Shown: positions 15,746 through 18,391 of the stretch, one piece after another
How positions within the stretch are numbered: the first letter of the stretch is position 1
How the letters are laid out: each line of letters opens with the position of its first letter
From: Candidatus Zixiibacteriota bacterium
GTDB taxonomy: Bacteria; Zixibacteria; MSB-5A5; GN15; FEB-12
Direction: 5' to 3'
Assembly: GCA_003641345.1 (NCBI GenBank)
Contig: QNAD01000005.1
Coordinates: 1-18,391, forward strand
Length of the DNA stretch: 18,391 nt
Notes under the pieces: generated by a model
Databases searched by the model: none
What the model was told of the DNA's origin: nothing
What the model saw: the letters and a program-made list of their open reading frames with translations, nothing else
Position numbers and translations under genes: made by a program

Positions 15746-15808
15746 GGAATAAAACTTTATCAACAAGCCCGTACGCAGGCATGATACTGGTAAAATCTAT
15801 TTGATTTT

Positions 15809-15832
15809 CAACCCCAAACAAGTTTGAGGTTG
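15809..15832. repeat. Imperfect inverted repeat CAACC-CAAAC / GTTTG-GGTTG
   Basis: Arms of 11 bases with one C-A mismatch around a two-base centre, inside the repeat-rich region. Confidence 0.6.
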
Positions 15833-15902
15833 CCACCCTATAATCGCAAAAATTTTATTCAACCCACCCCAAGGTGTTTGTTGATAAACCCTCATTTCAG
15901 TT

Positions 15903-15945
15903 GTGTCGGGTCCTGATTCACCAAAGGTGGATTGTGACCCGACAC
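15903..15945. repeat. 43-nt near-perfect hairpin
   Basis: Outer arms GTGTCGGGTC (15903-15912) and GACCCGACAC (15936-15945) pair perfectly over ten. A three-base internal loop (CTG/TGT) follows, then ATTCACC and GGTGGAT pair over seven (one T-G), closing on AAA. No T-run follows on either strand, so it is not a classical terminator. Confidence 0.8.
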
Positions 15946-15979
15946 TTAAGCAATTATGATTAAAGGGTAGTGACCCCTG

Positions 15980-16001
15980 AAAATCTATTCACATAGATTT
16001 T
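15980..16001. terminator. Bidirectional terminator-like hairpin before the dehydratase-family gene end
   Basis: AAAATCTAT (15980-15988) and ATAGATTTT (15993-16001) form nine perfect pairs around TCAC, with T-tracts on both strands. It stands about 40 bases past the minus-strand stop at 16044 and could end that transcript and, in part, the CYTH transcript. It is AT-rich and therefore weaker than the other terminators here. Confidence 0.55.
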
Positions 16002-16043
16002 TGTGATCCATCGCTCTTCAATCACAACTACCTACCCGCACAA

Positions 16044-17501
16044 CTACTTACCCGGTTCGGGAATATCTTCTGTAATTCCAGCCAGTTTTTTAGCAACCTG
16101 AACTTTTTCTTCAAGATTAGCCGTAGCACGAATAACCAGTTTGGCACCATCAGGCGATCCACCACCATGCATACATCCGGGAATTCCTCCCCCAACAGTA
16201 GTCCATTCAACCAAACGAGCGGAACGAGTACGTGATTCAGCCGAGTGTTTAGCAGTCATATATTTTTTTATCAAATGCCCGTATTTTTTTGATTCAAAAT
16301 CTTTATATGACGGTATGCATCCGGTTTCAGCTATTCCACCAGCAATATCCTGTGCCAGAACAGATGTATCATAAGGAAGGGTTGCAACATGAACTTTATT
16401 TACATTTGATAATAATGGATTGCATAGCCATGCACCCGAAGGATGCTTCTTGCCTCTTGCGGAGGCGGCAATACCCATTCCAAATGTAGTTTCATTATTT
16501 ATATGCATTTGAATAATTTTATCTTTGAAAACTTTAGAATTAAGTCCGTTAGTGCGAGCGGTAAGAATAGCCGAGCCTATTTTAATATCTCCCTGACCAG
16601 CAACACAACCACCGATTGCGGCACGATAGGGCATAATAAAGTTACTGATAGCTTTTAAGCTATATTTATATTCTTCACACATAAAGACCCGTTCATTAGG
16701 AATAAACACATCTTCAAAAAATAGAAACGCCTGCGTTATACCACCTTCGGTAACAGGGTTATCGAATCCTTCTTCTTCATCACGTTTATCGCTTGGGTGA
16801 CGGGTCTCAACAATTGTTAAGCCTTCAATATCTCTTGGAATTACAAATGAGATAGCACAATCTTTGTCATCTTCTCTGTAACCTGATCCCGGGATAACAA
16901 ATATTTCATTAGATGCCGCTATCCCGCAAATCATAACTTTTGCACCTCTAACAACAATTCCATCATCTCTTTTTTCTTTTAAATGTAAAAAGACATCTTT
17001 GTCTTCCTGCTGAGATGGAGTTTTAGTACGATCCCCCTTGGCATCGGTTATTGCTCCAGCAATACAAATATCTCTTTCTTGAGCATCTTTAAGCCATGTT
17101 AAAAATCTCTGATGGTAGTCTGTTCCATTTTCTTCATCCATTTCCCAAGTCGTTACGAACATAGCATTAAGAGCTGTCCAACCGGCACACCTTCCGCCGG
17201 TACAGGTTCCGGTTAATTGAAACATCAGACGTTTCAAATCCAAATTTGCATACATATCTTCGGGAGTTTGGACTATAGATAAATATCTGCTAATCGTTTC
17301 TCCGGTAAGATGCGAAGTAGTAGTAAATTTATCTTTCAATTCATCATCAAAAGCCGCTTTGAATGTTCTTCCATGCCCCTCAACAGTTCTTTTAGTTGCC
17401 GGATGAGTTGTAACATCAGCTATAAGCTCATCGAATTTATAGATATTCGGTTTAAGTTTTTTGAGTGATTCAAGATATTGAGCATAAGTTTTTAAAGCCA
17501 T
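16044..17501 (-). CDS. 4-hydroxybutyryl-CoA dehydratase / 4-hydroxyphenylacetate 3-hydroxylase (HpaB) family flavoprotein, altered cluster site
   Basis: 485 residues, the length of the AbfD (4-hydroxybutyryl-CoA dehydratase/vinylacetyl-CoA isomerase) group. Family stretches are clear: the opening LKTYAQYLESLKKLKPNIY, the flavin region ITDAKGDRTKTPSQQ and KRDDGIVVRGAK (about 150-187), FEDVFIPNERVFMCEEY, and AQDIAGGIAETGCIPS. The Clostridium aminobutyricum enzyme binds FAD and a [4Fe-4S] cluster through Cys99, Cys103, His292 and Cys299. Here I see C100-x4-C105 (one extra residue between the Cys), Tyr292 and C299. Positions matching catalytic Tyr296 and Lys300 are Ile and Val. The acyl-CoA dehydrogenase-like flavin fold is therefore kept but the canonical dehydratase site is not, so substrate and reaction are unknown. 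AGGAGG stands five bases before the ATG. Terminators on both sides suggest a single-gene transcript. Confidence 0.88.
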   Translation of the reverse strand: MALKTYAQYLESLKKLKPNIYKFDELIADVTTHPATKRTVEGHGRTFKAAFDDELKDKFTTTSHLTGETISRYLSIVQTPEDMYANLDLKRLMFQLTGTCTGGRCAGWTALNAMFVTTWEMDEENGTDYHQRFLTWLKDAQERDICIAGAITDAKGDRTKTPSQQEDKDVFLHLKEKRDDGIVVRGAKVMICGIAASNEIFVIPGSGYREDDKDCAISFVIPRDIEGLTIVETRHPSDKRDEEEGFDNPVTEGGITQAFLFFEDVFIPNERVFMCEEYKYSLKAISNFIMPYRAAIGGCVAGQGDIKIGSAILTARTNGLNSKVFKDKIIQMHINNETTFGMGIAASARGKKHPSGAWLCNPLLSNVNKVHVATLPYDTSVLAQDIAGGIAETGCIPSYKDFESKKYGHLIKKYMTAKHSAESRTRSARLVEWTTVGGGIPGCMHGGGSPDGAKLVIRATANLEEKVQVAKKLAGITEDIPEPGK

Positions 17502-17581
17502 GATAGCCTCCTAAAAAATTGTATTTTTCTTAAGTTACAAAATCATAGAAATTTTAACAACCTTTTAAATGTATTGGCATA

Positions 17582-17609
17582 AAAAAACCGGCTGATGAGC
17601 CGGTTTTTT
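17582..17609 (-). terminator. Rho-independent terminator after haem-binding-domain gene
   Basis: Perfect 12-bp stem, arms AAAAAACCGGCT and AGCCGGTTTTTT around GATG, about 25 bases past the minus-strand stop at 17633. It is symmetric, so it could work both ways, and it separates this gene from the dehydratase-family gene. Confidence 0.93.
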
Positions 17610-17632
17610 AAATTTATCAAATGTATTAAATA

Positions 17633-18391
17633 TTAGAAAATTAACCAAAGGTTTTCGCTAACCCCGCGCCAAGTGTCCCCTTCGTATAATTCTGCCTTAT
17701 TATTTAATATGACAATTTTTGTTTTAATTGAATCAGCTGTTGCCATATTAAAATCATCATCGTATCCGGTATTAAGTTTCCTTTTCAAAACAACAGTGTA
17801 AAGGTCATTCGTTTCATCGTATTCGTTAATTGCCCGAATATCCCATTTACTGCCCAATTGTGCTTCAGAAAGATTTTGAGCATCACGGTCAATCATCCAA
17901 CCGGGAATCTTTTGGTTAAGTGTCCATCCGGAAGTTATAGGCCAAAAAGTAGCGGTTGTATCAAATATTGTATCTACTCCACCGTCAGTTATAGTATCAT
18001 ATTTAACTGATATTGTATCATTACGAGCAAGTTTTTCATCGAGATATAAAATATAATCATTAAATTCAGATGTATCCTGATGAACATAAGTTGGTTCACC
18101 AAAAACTGATGGATTCTCCCAACCGATTTTTACTACTTTGGTCCCTGCCGAATCAAGAGATAATGAATCTGCTGAGCTATAATTGTATCCTTCGGCAAAA
18201 CCTCCGGCACCGGTTGTTAAAACACGCCAGTTCCAGGCGTCCCAGATTGTTGAAGTTGTGTCCGGATCTTTAAAAAGAACATATAATTGGTCTTCTGCTT
18301 GTTCTACTATATCTTTTCTATCGATTTGAACAAAGCCGGAAGTATCATCTGATACATAATAATGTTCACGCCAGGCATTGAAATTAGTATC
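17633..18391 (-). CDS. Ethylbenzene-dehydrogenase-related haem-binding domain protein, 5' end outside window
   Basis: The frame is open from the window edge to the stop at 17633 (252 codons visible, N-terminus missing). The visible part reads as the C-terminal portion of a beta-rich domain of the EB_dh type (haem-binding subunit of ethylbenzene dehydrogenase / cytochrome c-552-like): STIWDAWNWRVLTTGAGGFA, KIGWENPSV, WTLNQKIPGWMIDR, GSKWDIRAINEYDETNDLY, then the characteristic TVVLKRKLNTGYDDDF and a final strand. Proteins with this domain are typically exported and act in electron transfer, often with DMSO-reductase-family enzymes or multihaem cytochromes. A signal peptide or CxxCH motif would lie off the window. 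Axial haem ligands cannot be assigned by eye. An internal Met at 17896 is not the start, because the domain continues upstream without a stop. Confidence 0.72.
   Translation of the reverse strand, partial: DTNFNAWREHYYVSDDTSGFVQIDRKDIVEQAEDQLYVLFKDPDTTSTIWDAWNWRVLTTGAGGFAEGYNYSSADSLSLDSAGTKVVKIGWENPSVFGEPTYVHQDTSEFNDYILYLDEKLARNDTISVKYDTITDGGVDTIFDTTATFWPITSGWTLNQKIPGWMIDRDAQNLSEAQLGSKWDIRAINEYDETNDLYTVVLKRKLNTGYDDDFNMATADSIKTKIVILNNKAELYEGDTWRGVSENLWLIF

Larger units (their letters stand above)
15706..15892. repeat. Degenerate repeat family with TTGTTGA core, three copies
   Basis: Copy one: GGGTT-TGTTGAAG-AACCC at 15706-15723 (five-pair hairpin). Copy two: GGTGTTTGTTGATAAACCC at 15873-15892 on the same strand. 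Copy three: the minus-strand complement of 15755-15771, reading GGGCTTGTTGATAAAG. The shared word is TTGTTGA flanked by G-rich and A/C-rich arms. Confidence 0.55.
15489..16043. other. Gene-free hairpin- and repeat-rich region between convergent genes
   Basis: About 555 bases between the stop of the CYTH gene and the stop of the dehydratase-family gene. I find no convincing protein gene. It holds at least nine inverted repeats and several short direct repeats (listed separately), far denser than any other intergenic stretch here. It could be a degenerate repetitive element, a string of REP-like palindromes or a structured RNA. Confidence 0.7.

Noticed and set aside
15539..15766. Open frame of about 75 codons on the minus strand in the repeat-rich region
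   Set aside because: It is built across direct repeats and hairpins, has no ribosome binding site and shows repeat-derived words (two RQDK stretches) instead of a protein-like pattern.
16044..17501. Naming the gene abfD (4-hydroxybutyryl-CoA dehydratase)
   Set aside because: The cluster His and further catalytic residues are not conserved, so the specific activity is not supported; only the family is given.
17633..17896. Short stand-alone gene starting at the Met at 17896
   Set aside because: The frame stays open upstream to the window edge and the upstream residues continue the same domain, so this is an internal Met of a longer gene.

Overview
The window is a low-GC (roughly one-third G+C by eye) bacterial chromosome segment. 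It has mostly strong AGGAG-type ribosome binding sites, tightly packed genes and clear rho-independent terminators. The gene set (RNase R, MreB, MaeB-type malic enzyme, YajC, peptide deformylase, methionyl-tRNA formyltransferase, RNase G) is core bacterial. The combination with an ECF sigma/anti-sigma/LTxxQ module, an ethylbenzene-dehydrogenase-type haem-binding domain protein and a 4-hydroxybutyryl-CoA dehydratase-family flavoprotein would suit an uncultured lineage of the FCB or a neighbouring group. That placement is inference: no rRNA or other decisive marker is present. I see no transposase, integrase, CRISPR array or tRNA.

Layout. The first 9.7 kb is all on the minus strand. Read in the direction of transcription it holds maeB (9689-7443, terminator 7387-7412), mreB (7282-6254, terminator 6195-6232), and a four-gene unit of ECF sigma factor, zinc-finger anti-sigma factor and two exported LTxxQ proteins (6132-3785, with 4-nt overlaps, terminator 3729-3752). 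It ends with rnr (3485-1341), followed three bases later and in the same frame by a sigma-54 activator that leaves the window. Around 10-11 kb lie a small GNAT acetyltransferase (plus strand) and a convergent two-gene XRE regulator/membrane protein cassette (minus strand). From 11.36 kb the plus strand carries yajC-def-fmt-rng, closed by a terminator, and then a CYTH-domain gene. After that comes a 555-bp gene-free stretch crowded with hairpins and short repeats. The last part, on the minus strand, is an HpaB/4-hydroxybutyryl-CoA dehydratase family gene and, upstream of it, the C-terminal part of a haem-binding-domain protein cut by the window edge.

How the parts work together. yajC-def-fmt-rng joins protein export, both ends of the N-formyl cycle (Fmt adds the formyl group to initiator tRNA, Def removes it from nascent protein) and RNA processing. 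The ECF unit looks like an envelope-stress circuit in which the anti-sigma factor has a strongly acidic extracytoplasmic tail and the two exported products are basic. That suggests a testable CpxP-like feedback.

The items most worth a second look are: (1) the dehydratase-family protein, in which the position of the His ligand of the [4Fe-4S] cluster is Tyr and other active-site residues are changed; (2) the hairpin-rich locus at 15.5-16.0 kb, including a 43-nt near-perfect hairpin; (3) the ECF/LTxxQ charge-complementary module; (4) the atypical sigma-54 activator (GAFTGS loop, degenerate receiver) next to rnr; (5) the XRE gene, whose apparent promoter predicts a leaderless mRNA.
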